Below are positions 35,042 through 47,700 of a stretch of DNA of 64,000 bases, one piece after another; positions within the stretch are counted from its first letter, which is position 1; each line of letters opens with the position of its first letter. Under the pieces are notes generated by a model, which saw only the letters and a list, made by a program, of their open reading frames with translations, was not told where the DNA came from and did no database searches. The DNA comes from Mangifera indica. Taxonomy: Eukaryota > Streptophyta > Magnoliopsida > Sapindales > Anacardiaceae. The position numbers and the translations under genes are program-made. The DNA lies in contig NC_058138.1 of assembly GCF_011075055.1 (NCBI RefSeq), positions 19,690,928-19,754,927 on the forward strand, in the 5' to 3' direction.

Positions 35042-35905
35042 GGCCAAACGACTATTCCCCACCCAAGGTTTGATGATTTCTCAAGTTTCCACCCTTTAAC
35101 TATGGAAACACCAAACACCCACCTATGACCGGTTAGATTTAACAAAACTCTAACGGTGGTAAATTTAATCTCATTTTCTCCCCTAAAAGTTTAAAAACTA
35201 ACATTTTTTCCCTAAGCTAAGTTTGAAAATATCACATTTCCCCCCCTAGGGTTTATTTCCAAACCCTTTCACTTTCTCCGACGCCATCACTGGCCGTCTT
35301 CCCCTCCCGACGATTTCTCTTCCACCGACGGTCGCCCTAAACTCTTGCACTACTCATCCGACACAGAGAGAAGTCGTCTGGGAAGACGATCGTCTTCCCA
35401 GATGAAGATGAAGACGATGACGATCGCAGTTGTCTTCATCGTAGTTGGAAGATGAAGACGAAGATTAAGCCCGGTCGCAGTTGAAAGATGAAGATGACGA
35501 CGACGGGGGGACGATCTTCGTCTTCCACGACTTCTCTGACTCTGATGGAGCGTCCAAATGGGAGGAAAGAGATCGTCGGAAGGAGATGATGCTTCGGGAG
35601 GGAGAGACCGTCGGCAATGGAGCCGGAGATGTCGCCGGAGATTTCAAAAAGAAACCCTAAGGTAAAACTGCGATTTTTTAAAACTTAGGTTGGGGGAAAA
35701 TTTTAGTTTTTAAAGTTTAGGGGGGCAAAATAGATTCTATTTTAGTTTATTTTTAATATTATAGAGAAAATAACGATTTTACCTTTGTCACTGTTAGAGT
35801 TTTGTTAAATCTAACCGGTCATGGGTGGGTATTTGGTGTTTCCATAGTTAAAGAGTGGAAACTTAAGAAAACATCAAACCTTAGGTGGGAAATAGTCATT
35901 TGGCC
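35042..35905. mobile_element. Non-autonomous Mutator-like element (MULE) 1, long TIR
   Basis: This is an 864-bp element. Both ends, read inward, start GGCCAAA(C/T)GACTATT and stay alike for about 125 bp, including GGTTTGATG, TTAACTATGGAAACACCAAA and GACCGGTTAGATTTAACAAA, with weaker similarity beyond. It is flanked by a perfect 9-bp duplication TTAATTTAA (35033-35041 and 35906-35914), the length typical of Mutator elements. The centre is GC-rich and holds a perfect 24-bp palindrome, 35378-35401. No transposase. Confidence 0.88.
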
Positions 35906-36716
35906 TTAATTTAAACGAAACAACTAATTGTAAAAATTACCAATAATCTTGCCTAAAAGTGTGAAAAATTTTTCATTTAATTTACTAAAATTTTATTTTG
36001 ACATAAAAATCTATTACAATGGCTCAAATTGATGAGCGATCAGTGGATAAAGTAATACTATAATAACATATTATTATATAATTAAATAATTTAAAATTAT
36101 AAATAAAATAATATTAATCATATGATAATATATTATAATTTATATATAAAATTATGTATATAATATTATATAATAATATGTAAATTATATAATAATAAAT
36201 AGTATAGTATAATAATTGATGACAAAATTTTTTCTTTTAATAATTGAAGAATTATGCCTAATTTTATTAAATAAATAAAATTTAAGATACAATAATTGAA
36301 TCAATACCTATGGTATCGAGTATATCAAGGTAACTAGAAATTTTGTGTAACTTTACTAGATAGGTAAAGTCTAAGACACAATAATCATATAAATCAAAGT
36401 TTTGTTTTATAATATAAGTAAACCAGTTACTTAAACTCTAGGTTTTCACAAGAAAACTCTTTCTTGCAACTACTTAAATTAATTTCTAAGATCTTTGACA
36501 ATAAAACTTTATTAAGTTTAAACTTTAAAGTAATAAAAATTAATCTATACTAAATAAAATTTCTAAAAGAAATTATTTTAAGTCATTTAATTTATTTGGT
36601 GTTTGAATTTTGTAAGTATAACAAGCAAAGTTGCACATGGTTTTATTGAATACGTTATCCCGCAAAGGATAACCATATTATCCCCATGTGATAAGATGTC
36701 CGTGTATTTTTTTATT

Positions 36717-37433
36717 GGGAAAAAGACTATGTCCCACCCACTTTTTTACCACATCTCAAAAGCATACTTATATCAGGTAAAAAATTTAAATATTTATCCA
36801 AAATTTAATCTGTTTATATTCACTTATATATTTTCTGTTAGATGAATGGGTAAATTCGTTATTTTATTAATAATATTAAATAATTAAAATTTTATCTCAT
36901 TTTTTCCTTGTTAATTTGAAAAACTAACATTTGTCCCATAAATTAAGTTTTAAAAAATTCACTTTTTTTCCTTGAAATGCAACCACTTTTTCTGATGATG
37001 GTGGAAAAGTTTTCATCCAGCGATCGACCACCTCTGGACGACGATCGTTGTCCAGATCTGGATGACGAGCGTCGTCCAAAGAATGGACGACGCTCTGTCG
37101 TCCAGAGAAGGGACGAGCACTTGTCACTCTCTCTCCAGCCACGTCGTCGTCAGTGGCCGAAGTAAAAATGAAAAAAAAATTAAGGATTTGAGGGGGTGAA
37201 AGTCACTTTTCAAAGTTTAGGAATGGGGGGAAAGTTTCACTTTTAAAATCGGAGGGAAAAATGTGATAAAATTATATTACTGGAATGTAAATAATAAAAT
37301 GATGGTTTTACCTTTCTATTTAACGGAGAATTTAACAGTAATTTAGAGATAAATAAGTGTTTGAGTTTTTTATGTGACGTAGATATGCTTTTGAGATAGG
37401 CTAAAAAATGGGTGGGAAATACTTCATTTCTCC
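36717..37433. mobile_element. Non-autonomous Mutator-like element (MULE) 2
   Basis: This is a 717-bp element. The left end GGGAAAAAGACTATGTCCCA and the right end on the other strand GGAGAAATGAAGTATTTCCC continue as CACCCA.TTTTTTA, ATCTCAAAAGCATA and so on. It is flanked by the 9-bp repeat TTTTTTATT (36708-36716 and 37434-37442); this duplication is of low complexity, so weaker evidence than in MULE 1. The core is GC-rich with nested CTGGACGACGATCG-type palindromes, as in MULE 1. No transposase. Confidence 0.75.
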
Positions 37434-37654
37434 TTTTTTATTTTTTTGAAAAAATCTGTAAAGAAGAAGATGATTTTAAAGCCTTGTCGTCGTCCTCGCT
37501 ACATGGTTCACACAGCCTCATTTATCTGTCATCCCACCATCTCATTCTGAAGCTCCTCTTCTATTTTTGCCTTCGTTTTCCTCATATAACTTGCTTATGT
37601 TTTCACTTCTAAAGTTTAAACTTAAATAAATAAATATAGAACAATTTAGTATTC

Positions 37655-40549
37655 ATGAAATCTCTGCTACCACTTGCCACCATCTCCTATTTGCCTCCTC
37701 CACTGTCCCTCCTAAATTGTTACTCTCTCAAAACCCATCTTAAAACCAGTACTCATCTCAGTATTAACACAATACATCTCACTCTTCAAACTTATTCACC
37801 AGCTTCCAAGGCTACGCTTTTTTACTTCAACCTTTATCTTCAGCTTTATGTAAATGCTGGCTCAATGCAACAAGCAAGGAACCTATTTGATCAAGTGCCT
37901 TGCTCTCAGAGAACTCTCATTTCTTGGACAATCCTCATGTCCGGGTACACTAAACAAGGCCCCGTCTTTGAAACAATCTTAATGTTTATTTGTATGTTGA
38001 CTCATGGGTCGGTGTCGCCTGATGCTTTTATTTACCCTATTGTTTTGCACGCGTGTTCTAAAGTTGAGGACTTGAGATTCGGGTGTGGCACATGTTTTAA
38101 AAAGACGGGGTGTGGTTGATGCTTTTGTGGATAATGCATTGGTGAATATGTATGCCGGTTGTGGGCGTCTTGATGATGCTATTGTAGTTTTTGAAGGACT
38201 TGAGAGGCCGGATTTGGTTGCTTGGAGTTCCATTTTAAGTGGGTATATGAAAAAGGAGCTTGAAGAAGAGGGGTTGAGGATTTTTCTTGAGATGATTTGT
38301 CGTGGTGTTGAGTTGGATTGTTTTGTTTTGTCAATGGTGATCAAGGGGTGTGCCAATTTGGAGGAGTTGGAGTTTGGAAAACAGGTTCATTGCTGAATGA
38401 TTAAGAAGGGTTTTGGGACCTTGTTTTTAGAGAACAGTTTAATGGATTTTTATGCAAGATGTGGCGATTCAGAGGGGATGAGACGGGCTTTTGATGGAAT
38501 TTTGGAAAAAGATTTGGTTTCTTGGAACACATTAATCATGGGTTATGTTCATAACTCGCTTCACCTTGAAGGTCTTAACGTTTTTAGAATTTTAATGGAA
38601 GAAGTTTCTGAATGTGATGACTTCACTATAGCTAGCAGCCTTAAGGCAATTACAAGTTTAGGCAAATTGGATCTTGGCAGAGAGGTTCACGGGCATATTA
38701 TAAGAGTTGGTTTAGAATCAAATCAGTATGTGGTTGGTTCTCTTTTAGATATGTATATTGAATGTGTTAACCATGAGATCTTTGATACAGGGGTAGACCT
38801 TCCTCTGAGGTTATACAGCTATTTTAATGGAGAGAAAATTAATGGACATTTTATTGCAAGCATGATAAAGTGGTGCTCTTTACTGTCCAATCTTGAAACA
38901 GGGACAATGTTCCACTCCTTGATTATAAAACTTGATCTGAATTCTGATCCATATGTCATAAGCTCTCTAATTGATATGTATTGCAAATGTGGTATTTCGG
39001 AAGCTGCTCGAAGGGTTTTTATCAGAGTGAAAGATCCATGGATAGCAACATGGTCAGCTCTCATTTCTGGATTTTGTTTGAACGAGTATTATGTTGAGGC
39101 CCTGGAACTTTTCCAGAAAATGCAGTTTGATTATATTGAAGCTAATGAGTTTACTTTCACTTCTGTTCTTCTAGCTTGTCTAAGTTTGCAAGATCTCAGA
39201 AAGGGAAGAGAATTACACTGTAAGATACTGAGAGCTGGTTATGGGTCAAATACTTCAGTTGTAAACATGCTTATTAACCTTTATGCAGAACTATGGCATC
39301 ATAAACAAGCTTTTAAACTCTGTAACCTGATTTCGGATGTTTGACGTCTCATGGAATTTACTTCTTAAAGCCTGCATAAAGGCCAAGGACGATGAAATGG
39401 TTCATCAAATTCTCAGGAGGATTCAGATGTGTTATGGGTTTGTTGATCCTTACTCTGCTTGTGACATTTTAAACTCCTGTGCAAATCCAGTGCTTCTGAA
39501 TGTGGGAAAACAAGCTCAGGCCTATATGACCAAGAGGGGTGTCATCTCACACCCTACAACCTGCAATTGTCTCTTTAACATGTATTCAGAATGCGGTAAA
39601 ATTGATGATGCAGATTTGGCATTCAAATCCATGCCTGAGAAAAAATTTCTCTTGTACAGATCTATCATCTCTGCTAAAGTGAGTCATGAACAACCATCCG
39701 AAGCTCTGTATATGATTAAAGATATGCAACGGAAGAATAATTCCATGGACCCAAGCACATTTAAGTCAGCCTTGAAGGCATGTGCCCAAATGGGAATGGT
39801 AGATGAAGCATATCGTTTGTTTGCATCAATGAAGGAGGTTTATGCAATTGAACCATCAGAAGAGCATTATTCCTGCATGGTTGAGGCTCTTAGTCGAGCT
39901 GGAATGTTTGAAGAAGTGCAGAACTTTATCAGTGGGATCATCCCAGTCAAATTAGGTGCCTTGATTTGGAGAACTCTTCTTTGGTCCTGCCATATACATG
40001 GTAATATGAAAGTGGCAAAATATGCTCTAGAGAAACTAGTAGAATTAAATCCAAGTGACTGCTCAACACAGACACTACTTAAGCAGGTCTTCTTGATGTT
40101 AGGTCGATGGGACAATGCATCTAAAATCAAAGTCGAAAACAGAATCGAGAGAAAAAATTCTGGTTGGATAGAAATAAGGAATAAAGTCTATGAATTTGTG
40201 TCAGACCAGAAACCAAGTGATGAAGTTTCTGATAAATTAGCAGAAATGGAAGAGAAGATGAAGGAATTGGGATATGTAGTGAAGAGGAATCGTTTAATGC
40301 CCATAATAGAGGAGGAAGAATATGGTGGTGAAGGTTTTCATCACAGTGAAATGAAGGCAGTGGCTTTGGGGCTTATATTATTACCCCATGGAATGCCCAT
40401 AAGGGTAATGAAGAGTGTTAGAATGTGTGGGCATTGTCACCATGCTTGCAAGTTAATGTCAACTTTTATTGACAGAGTTAGTTGTCAAGGATCCCAGCAA
40501 TTTTCACCACTTCATCTATGGCAAGTGCAGCTGCAGAGATATTTGGTAA
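37655..40549 (+). pseudogene. DYW-type PLS pentatricopeptide repeat gene, disabled by frameshifts and a stop
   Basis: It is intronless, as usual for PPR genes. Start MKSLLPLATISYLPPP at 37655, possibly an organelle-targeting segment. PPR motifs run throughout (for example VDNALVNMYAGCGRLDDAIVV, split as VDNALVNMYAGC and GRLDDAIVVFEG; ENSLMDFYARCGDSEGM; SSLIDMYCKCGISEAARRVF), followed by E motifs and a DYW-like end (FHHSEMKAVALGLI, CGHCHHACKLMS, DPSNFHHFIYGKCSCRDIW). Lesions: a frame change near 38070-38090 (after KVEDLRFG); an in-frame TGA at 38394-38396, where the context KQVHC-MIKKG suggests a former Trp; a frame change near 39335-39345; and a 2-nt loss near 40477 just before the DYW tail, which ends at TAA 40547-40549. 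Intact relatives edit C to U in organelle RNA. Confidence 0.88.
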
Positions 40550-40820
40550 CCCATTTCAACTGTATATTTGCAGCTATTTTTTGTGCAAATACCAAGATAA
40601 AATACAACAAAATATACAACTACAAATTTATTTAAATGGTTCTCATTTTATTATTATTATTTTTTCAGGGCAGCAAACAAATAAATTATGGTTAAGCTAA
40701 AATATGAGCACGAAACAAATTCTGTATGAAGAGAACAAGATTTGATTAAAATCTCATGTACGACAGATACACAATATTCATTAATGGATACAAGATGAGA
40801 GGAATAGGATGAGTTGACGA

Positions 40821-41902
40821 TCATCGCCTGTACTCATCTCCACAGTCACCTATCACTTTGAGCAAATCCTTTCCCTTTTTGGAAATTTCCTGTATACTAT
40901 TCACATCGTCTTCATCGAGGGCAAGTGAAAATATGGCATTTGTGTCTTGTATATGTTCTGACAACCCAAGTCTAACTCCTACCATTGACCCTGCTACTGC
41001 AGGCTGAGCTTCCACAAATAAAACCAAAACCATAAATACATTTTTTGCCATAAGGAAAAATAGGGATTCAGAAGAAAAACTTAAGTATTGGGAGGATGAA
41101 ATGAAGTGACTTCACCTGGTCTAGTACATATCTCACAGCAACAACTGGGATAGACACCCCATGTTTTGTAGCTATTCTTTTTAGTGTCTGAAGCAAAACT
41201 TGGAACTGACTCCATCCTCCCCAGGCATCAACCATCTGTCATTATTTTTTCATTTATTACATGAAAGGATTTTAAAATCTATTGCTTATGTGCAATTTTT
41301 TTCTCACTAACATAGTGAATTGTTCTCAAGAATGTACTTTCTCACTAACATGCCCATTTTAAACTAATTTATTAGTAAAAAGGTCCAAGGACTTTGTACC
41401 CTTTTGTACTTTTGAAGGGAGGGAGTGTTTAATGGGGGACCAGCAAAAGGAATGACTAAGTTGGTATCAAGGAACTTCTCAGATAACAAACCACCCATTA
41501 CTGTGCCATACCTGCATATAGAACCCAAAAAAGTAAGAATTATTTGATCCCTACCAAGGTTAGAATGTGCAAAGACTATGAACTATGAATTTGCTCATTC
41601 AAATGCAATAATAGCTTTTCCAGCCTCATTCTATTATTATATTTTTTATTATAGTAGGAAATTCAAGAACCAAGAGAACTCAAAATCTCGTTTTCAATTA
41701 CTTAGCATTATGAACCTAAACATAATACAGATAAAAGACAGAATTATGTTGATTATATCACTGTTAGAAAATTGTCATTCTACCTATGCTATAGCCAAAG
41801 CATCAGATAAAATCATAAAACCACTCAGAAAAAGTGCACAAGCATGTGCTGTCCATGAGTTTGTGTCTAAATGTATGCATGCATGCATGTGATTGTCTGC
41901 AT

Positions 41903-41940
<38 letters not shown>

Positions 41941-43562
41941 CGTTATAAGTTTGACTCCTGTAAGCTCACAGAGCTCCGCCATTCTCTGTTGAGGACGCAT
42001 ATCAACAATTGAATGTTGCACCTAATGTCAACATAATACAGATTTTCACCATCAATAGAACATAAAACAAGGGGGAAAAAAACTAAATTGTTATTAAGAA
42101 TAAACTTAATTAAAAATACCTGATTACTAACAACAGGAATTCCATTCTCCAGAATTATACGTAGTCTTTCCGTATCAAAATTTGTCAAAGCAACAGTCTT
42201 TATCTTACCTGTACACCCCTCGCTAAAATAATCCAATCAATTCAAGAAAAGTAGGTTCAGATGCCCATGGCAAAGCGGGAAAGTAAAGAGATAATAATAA
42301 CCTTCTTCTTTCAGATCTGTAAGGTGCTTTAGAGCATCAAGATAACCTGGATTAGAGTAATCCCACCTATTTCAAGCAAAGGTGTAGAGAAATACAATGA
42401 GCAAGATAAAATTGTATAGCACTAGAAATTTGATCATGGTTACGCATTAAATGCCCAGAAACTAATACAATAGCCAGAGTGTAAAATATGGTGAGCCAAA
42501 AATTAGTACCAGTGAAACTGAAGCATGTCCAAGCTAGGCACATCCATTCTCCTTCTTGATACATTGATGCTCTCTCTGACATAACTACTTGTCATCTTAA
42601 CTGGTGGAGGCACCCATTTAGTGAGACTGCATCATATACAGGTAAGCAAAACTATAAGACTATTAATTGTTCAGTAAATACTATATTATAGTTCTTAAAG
42701 GTTGTTCAGTAACTAAACATCATAGACAAAAATGTACACAGAAGTAGCAACCCATGAAGTACAGAGTAATCAAAGCCTATTAATAACAGGTTAAGAAATA
42801 AAAATCCAACATCTAGAAGTTGCTACAACTCACCCTCTGACCTTATCCAGTAATTCTGGTGGACCCTCTCGACGAATTCGATTGATAAAGATTCCATAAA
42901 GATCTTCAGCAGGCCCATCTACAAAACCAAAGGAGCAAATAATGACAATAAACTTTTATCTGAGAGGAATAAGTAGCTGATATAATCCATGTTAAATGAA
43001 GGAGAATCCAACTAGAATGAGGAATGATCACCATTAAACTATCTAATGGCTCTTCGAGACAAACTTTTAAATCAATGCCCTTCCTCATCAAAAATAAAAT
43101 AATATAAAATTAATGATGCTGATGTCACTACCATCCATCCTACATCCCATGCTTTTCCAATAAGCTTGAAAACAGATTAAAACGGAACTCATGGTGCAGT
43201 CATACAATGGCACAAACACATGCATCATAGAAAACTTAAAATTTATGTGATGCAAGGACTTTACATATATCGGCCATGTCAAAAGTGGTGAGTCCAGCAT
43301 TTGCATAAAAAAGCATAGCATCAACTGCATTTTCCACATCAATTCTACCCCATCCCCCACTTACCTGCCACATCCCATTCACAACCTTACATATATCTAG
43401 CACATCCTTCCCTTTCTTAACCACACTTATCCGTTTATCCTCAGTTAGCTCACAGCAAAATGATCTCAATCTGACTTTTTGGATTTTGGCACCTCCTTTC
43501 GCTCTCAACTTTCCTATATTAAAGGTGAGATTGCAAAATGAGGATTGTACTAAATGTGCCAT
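40821..43562 (-). CDS. Plastid-type aldo/keto reductase (NAD(P)-linked oxidoreductase), with proximal first exon 1A
   Basis: Nine exons: 43562-43265 (1A), 42918-42834, 42626-42510, 42366-42302, 42208-42120, 42021-41942, 41511-41400, 41235-41116 and 41003-40821, all phase-consistent, about 360 residues. An ATG at 43577 is also in frame. The fold is a TIM-barrel NAD(P)H oxidoreductase. Motifs: VNGMWQVSGGWGRID, GLTTFDMAD with catalytic Asp, Y split across exons 1/2 (then GPAEDLYG), LDMLQFHWW, GKIKTVALTNFDTERL, VVSNQVQHSIVDMRP, GVKLITYGTVMGGLLS, and the C-terminal MVGVRLGLSEHIQDT cofactor region. The substrate is unknown; the basic, Ser/Phe-rich N-terminus suggests plastid import. Exon 1A reads ADIY where exon 1B and, by memory, the family read ADHY. 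The donors of exons 4 (GTTATT) and 6 (GTCACT) are weak, and exon 6 abuts a (TC)n tract. Confidence 0.85.
41909..41937 (+). repeat. (GA)n microsatellite
   Basis: About 14 uninterrupted GA units. On the transcribed minus strand this is (TC)n starting four or five bases after the exon 6 donor of the aldo/keto reductase gene. Confidence 0.95.
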
Positions 43563-43931
43563 TTTCAAATTGGTCAAGTCAAATATGCAAAGCCAATGAA
43601 AACATGTAGAGGGTATTCCTCTACTTCACAAAGCCTGCAGTTATAAAAGAAAAAGAATATATGAAACGATAATTCTTCACCAAGTAGCTTTGTCATATTC
43701 GCTATCCACCGTTAATTCCTAAAACTTCCAAAGTTACAAATAAGCAAAAACAAAGGGTCTCCAAACAAAAATAAAAGTTTTTATGTGGTTATTCAAACAT
43801 AATACGTGGATAAACTAAGAACGCGACACGCATAGATAAAAACAACTTTGTCTTCAGAAAAGCATTTATCACTGTCCAGTAGATAACCACCACGTCGTCA
43901 CCATAAAAAGATTTAGGGTTTTGTAACACAC

Positions 43932-44238
43932 AGTGATCGGCCATGTCGAAGGTGGTGAGGCCGGCATCGGCGTAACGGAGCATGGCATCAACAGCGTCGT
44001 CTCGGTCAATGCGACCCCATCCGCCGCTAGTCTGCCACATGCCATTCAGTACTCTGCATATGTCGAGCGAATCGTTGCCGTTGCTCACTGTAATTAGGCG
44101 CTTGTCGAAGGTTGCCAGCTGGCAGCACCTGACCGAGTTGACATTGAGTCTTTTTGAGTCTTGGCGAGGCGTCGTTTTAGACTTGGATTTAAAGGCAGCG
44201 GTGAAATGGGGGAGAACATTGTGTACTGTCATCGCCAT
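43932..44238 (-). CDS. Distal alternative or duplicated first exon (1B) of the aldo/keto reductase
   Basis: From ATG 44238 this exon encodes an N-terminal transit-like segment (MAMTVHNVLPHFTAAFKSKS) followed by SLDICRVLNGMWQTSGGWGR and AGLTTFDMADH, then stops at a donor (CACT/GTGTGT) in the same phase as exon 1A. It is a paralogue of exon 1A, about 65-70% alike over the last 50 residues by eye, and keeps the usual ADHY context. I found no second copy of exons 2-9 between 43931 and 43578. It must either be spliced to the shared exon 2 at 42918, skipping 1A, or be a relic of a duplicated gene that lost its other exons. Confidence 0.75.
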
Positions 44239-44792
44239 TGTTATCGAATTGTCTGGGAAGAGGGCACAATAGGATGGATAAGGTTTTTGTTGGCGTCCTG
44301 TAAAGTGATCCGAAAGACATTTATGCCCCCACCCTTCAAATGTTTCTGTCCGTCACATTTTTCGTATTACGTGTCATGACTTGCAATTTTTAAATTTACA
44401 TTTTTAGACATCAATATGAAAAGGTAATGTTTTCATTTTTGAAAAATATATATATAATTTTATATTTCTTACAGAACTCCAAACTGTATTACTATCTATA
44501 GATGCCTGTTTTCAGTTTTAAATCATTATATATAATCATAGTCATCTAATTTCTCCATTTTCTATATAAAATTATGTAGCTGCAAAAGCATTAGAGATTT
44601 ACTTAATTTACTCCCATACATATACGATGTTTCAATTGCAAACAGGACATCAAGGTGCACCAAGCAGTACAAGTCTAAGATAGAAACCCTTTATGCATTC
44701 AATTCACAGCTTCCACACCAGGAGATTGCGAGACTCCTGAGGGATTCTTCACAGAAATGCAAGCAAAAGTTGATAGCAAAGCAGCCAAACTT

Positions 44793-47700
44793 TTATTGTT
44801 GCTGCTGTTTGTTCACTAGTCTCACTATCCTGCGCTGCATCTACATGTCAATGTAACCCAAAACAGGAATGAATTAGAACAAATGGATGAGATCTACAGT
44901 AACAAAACACACAGGCACTTTATTATATCATTAAAATTTATAAAATGCTCAGCCTATTTAAATAAGTTTTAGAAGGTAGGAGTTTGATGTTTTGTGATTA
45001 TATGTAGAAAGGATGAGGAAAGGCTGATATAGCTGCTTGTTATTTAGAAAAGGTGGCTGGAAGCTTACCAAAATTGTGTTCTGCATAGAAATGTTGCTGG
45101 TTCCTCATAGCTCAAATGCTTTATCTATGTTTAAGATCTTTAACAGTGTTAAAAAAGCTTTGAGGATTCCAGAATCTGTATTGCACTATTTTTAAACATC
45201 ATGATACATTCGAAGGAGGAGATAGGTTTGGTTTAATGGAGATATTGCATTTCAAATGTTGAAAGGCTTATTTTGCATGAAGGAAATAATAGGATTTTTG
45301 AAGATTTAATGGAAGAGGTATCTATAATACATGGGATAAACTAGTATTCTCAATCTCATATTTTTACTTCGTGGGCTGCATTAAAAAACAATATCACAAG
45401 ATACTTTGTCTTAAAAGAAGGATTGGAAATAATAGGATTTTTTTTCTATTTTTCCATTTTCTTTTCCCTTGATATTCTTTTGAGCGGAATGGAGTTCACT
45501 TCAACAATTAATAACTTCTTTTATAATATATTTCGTTATGAAATAGACAAATAATTGTCAATACTGTTTGTTACGGGGATACAAAAAAATGCTTCCGGTC
45601 ACACCTACCAATCCTATTTCTACAACAAAAAATGGTATCTAGTCTAAAATTCCCTTAATCCCTCTACATTTTTTTTAGATGCCCCAGTAAAGATGCAATG
45701 ATAAACCCTAGTTTAGTCATATCTTTCTGTGATTCTCTTAATTCCAATTTTCCCTATGTAGGCCAAAAGAAATCTAAGCAAAACAATTCACACATCATGT
45801 ATTCACCTAGTCTGACAAACAAATCAAGCTTACACCTAGTCTTACAAACAAATCAAGCTTACACCATATTCTCACCAAAGAGCACTTTCCGAAGATTCAA
45901 GTAAACAAAGAAATACCTGAGCAATAGCCTGCAATTTGTTCCGAGTAACAGCAAATTCATAGTTTATCCAATTCAAGGCTTGAGAGAAACTGAAATGCAG
46001 ATATATACAGCATAACAGAGGAAACAAGAGGGTCAATAAATCAAATATCGAGGAAAAATGAAGGTCAATAATTCAAATATCAGTTATACAAGTTTATGTT
46101 TGAAATAGAAAGAAGAAAAAAAATTAGAAATAATTACTTATATACCCCTTTTCAGGTGTCAAAATAAAAATGACCTAGATTTGATGGTCTTCTAAGAAAA
46201 ACCTCTCATTGCAACTTTTTCCTACTTTACTCTCCACTATATCCTTGAAATATCTCTTGTCATTATGGTTAAGAAAAGTATGGATAGTAGGTTCAGTTCC
46301 CCATGTACAAAATTTTTAAGATAATAAATGTGGCGAAAGTAAATGTGGATGAGGGTCAATGAATAACAAAGAGGTCACATATCCTAGAATTCTAAGAGCT
46401 AATACCTTAATCTCTCATCATCCAATCACTAATAATGCATTAAAAAATAAAGACAGACAAAACAGAACCTGATTTCTTTTATTTGTCAAAATATATGAGT
46501 TTCAATCCAAAAGCTGATCATCAGATTAGGACTTCTTACTTTTTTGTGTGCTTTTGATCACAAGCCCGAATAAGATCAGCACATGCAAGTCTCACATGCT
46601 CAGCACCAATACTGCCAAATACAAAAGGTCTGAACTGTATTGTCAAATGCCTAGAGAAAAATATTTCCACTAGAATTATGAGAAAAATGAAACAGATAAC
46701 AGACTGGCATAAGCATTAAACAACAGCAATTACAATGGAAGCACATGGCACTATTTCTAAATTTCTGTGCACATATAATGTGGAACATCTTAAAATTTTG
46801 AAAACAATTCCATAACAAGAAAGATGTTCAGTCATACAGTTAACTGATTTAGTCCATTATTATTTTAAATAAAAAGTTAAAAGAGTTCAGCATCTATTAT
46901 CAACATGTACGAAGAACATATAACATGCTGAATTATCTACTTCCATATGTGTGATATGCAAACAATGCAGACTGTAGCACAAAAATTATCTTATATCCAT
47001 AATTTCAAACTTTTTGTTGATAAATCATCACATGGAAGAATCTAAGCCCTAAAGCGTATGAAATGCAAGGAAAAATCTAAGTTCTTCATGTGTTCAATTT
47101 AATTCTTCACTCTCAAAAGGTAAAAATGAGGATGCTATATCTCAAACGGAACTTCACAGAACACAAAAGTTCCAAGAATATAAAAGCAGTACAAAAAACA
47201 ATCAGTGGGTATATACACAAAAGAAGAGCAGATGCAATATACATATAATTCATAAGTTTGCATCATCTGTCATATCAAACATAAATCTTTCATTCTATAT
47301 CATTGACTCTCATATAGAGATGTTAAATTCATAAAGACAAACTAGCCAAAAAAGAATATAGTATGTATGTACAATGAAACAACCAAAGACTAAAGAGAAG
47401 ATACTGCATCAATTACAATATAAAATTGAAAATAGGCAATAAATAAAATTAAAAAAACATTAAGAATACAGGAACAAAAATAAATTCCGTAGCTTGAGAA
47501 ATGTGTGGGTAAGTACCTGCCATAAAGGCAGATGCATGCTTGCCAGAAATTACTTCGGATTCCATTAAAAAAGAGACACTAGTGTATGAGTATAGTATAC
47601 AGAACAAGCTTCATGAAAGAAAGAAAACAACAGCAGATAACTGAAGCAAGGGAAGATGAATGGGCAATAAGTGTGTTCAAAATAGTGTCCAGCATAAAGA

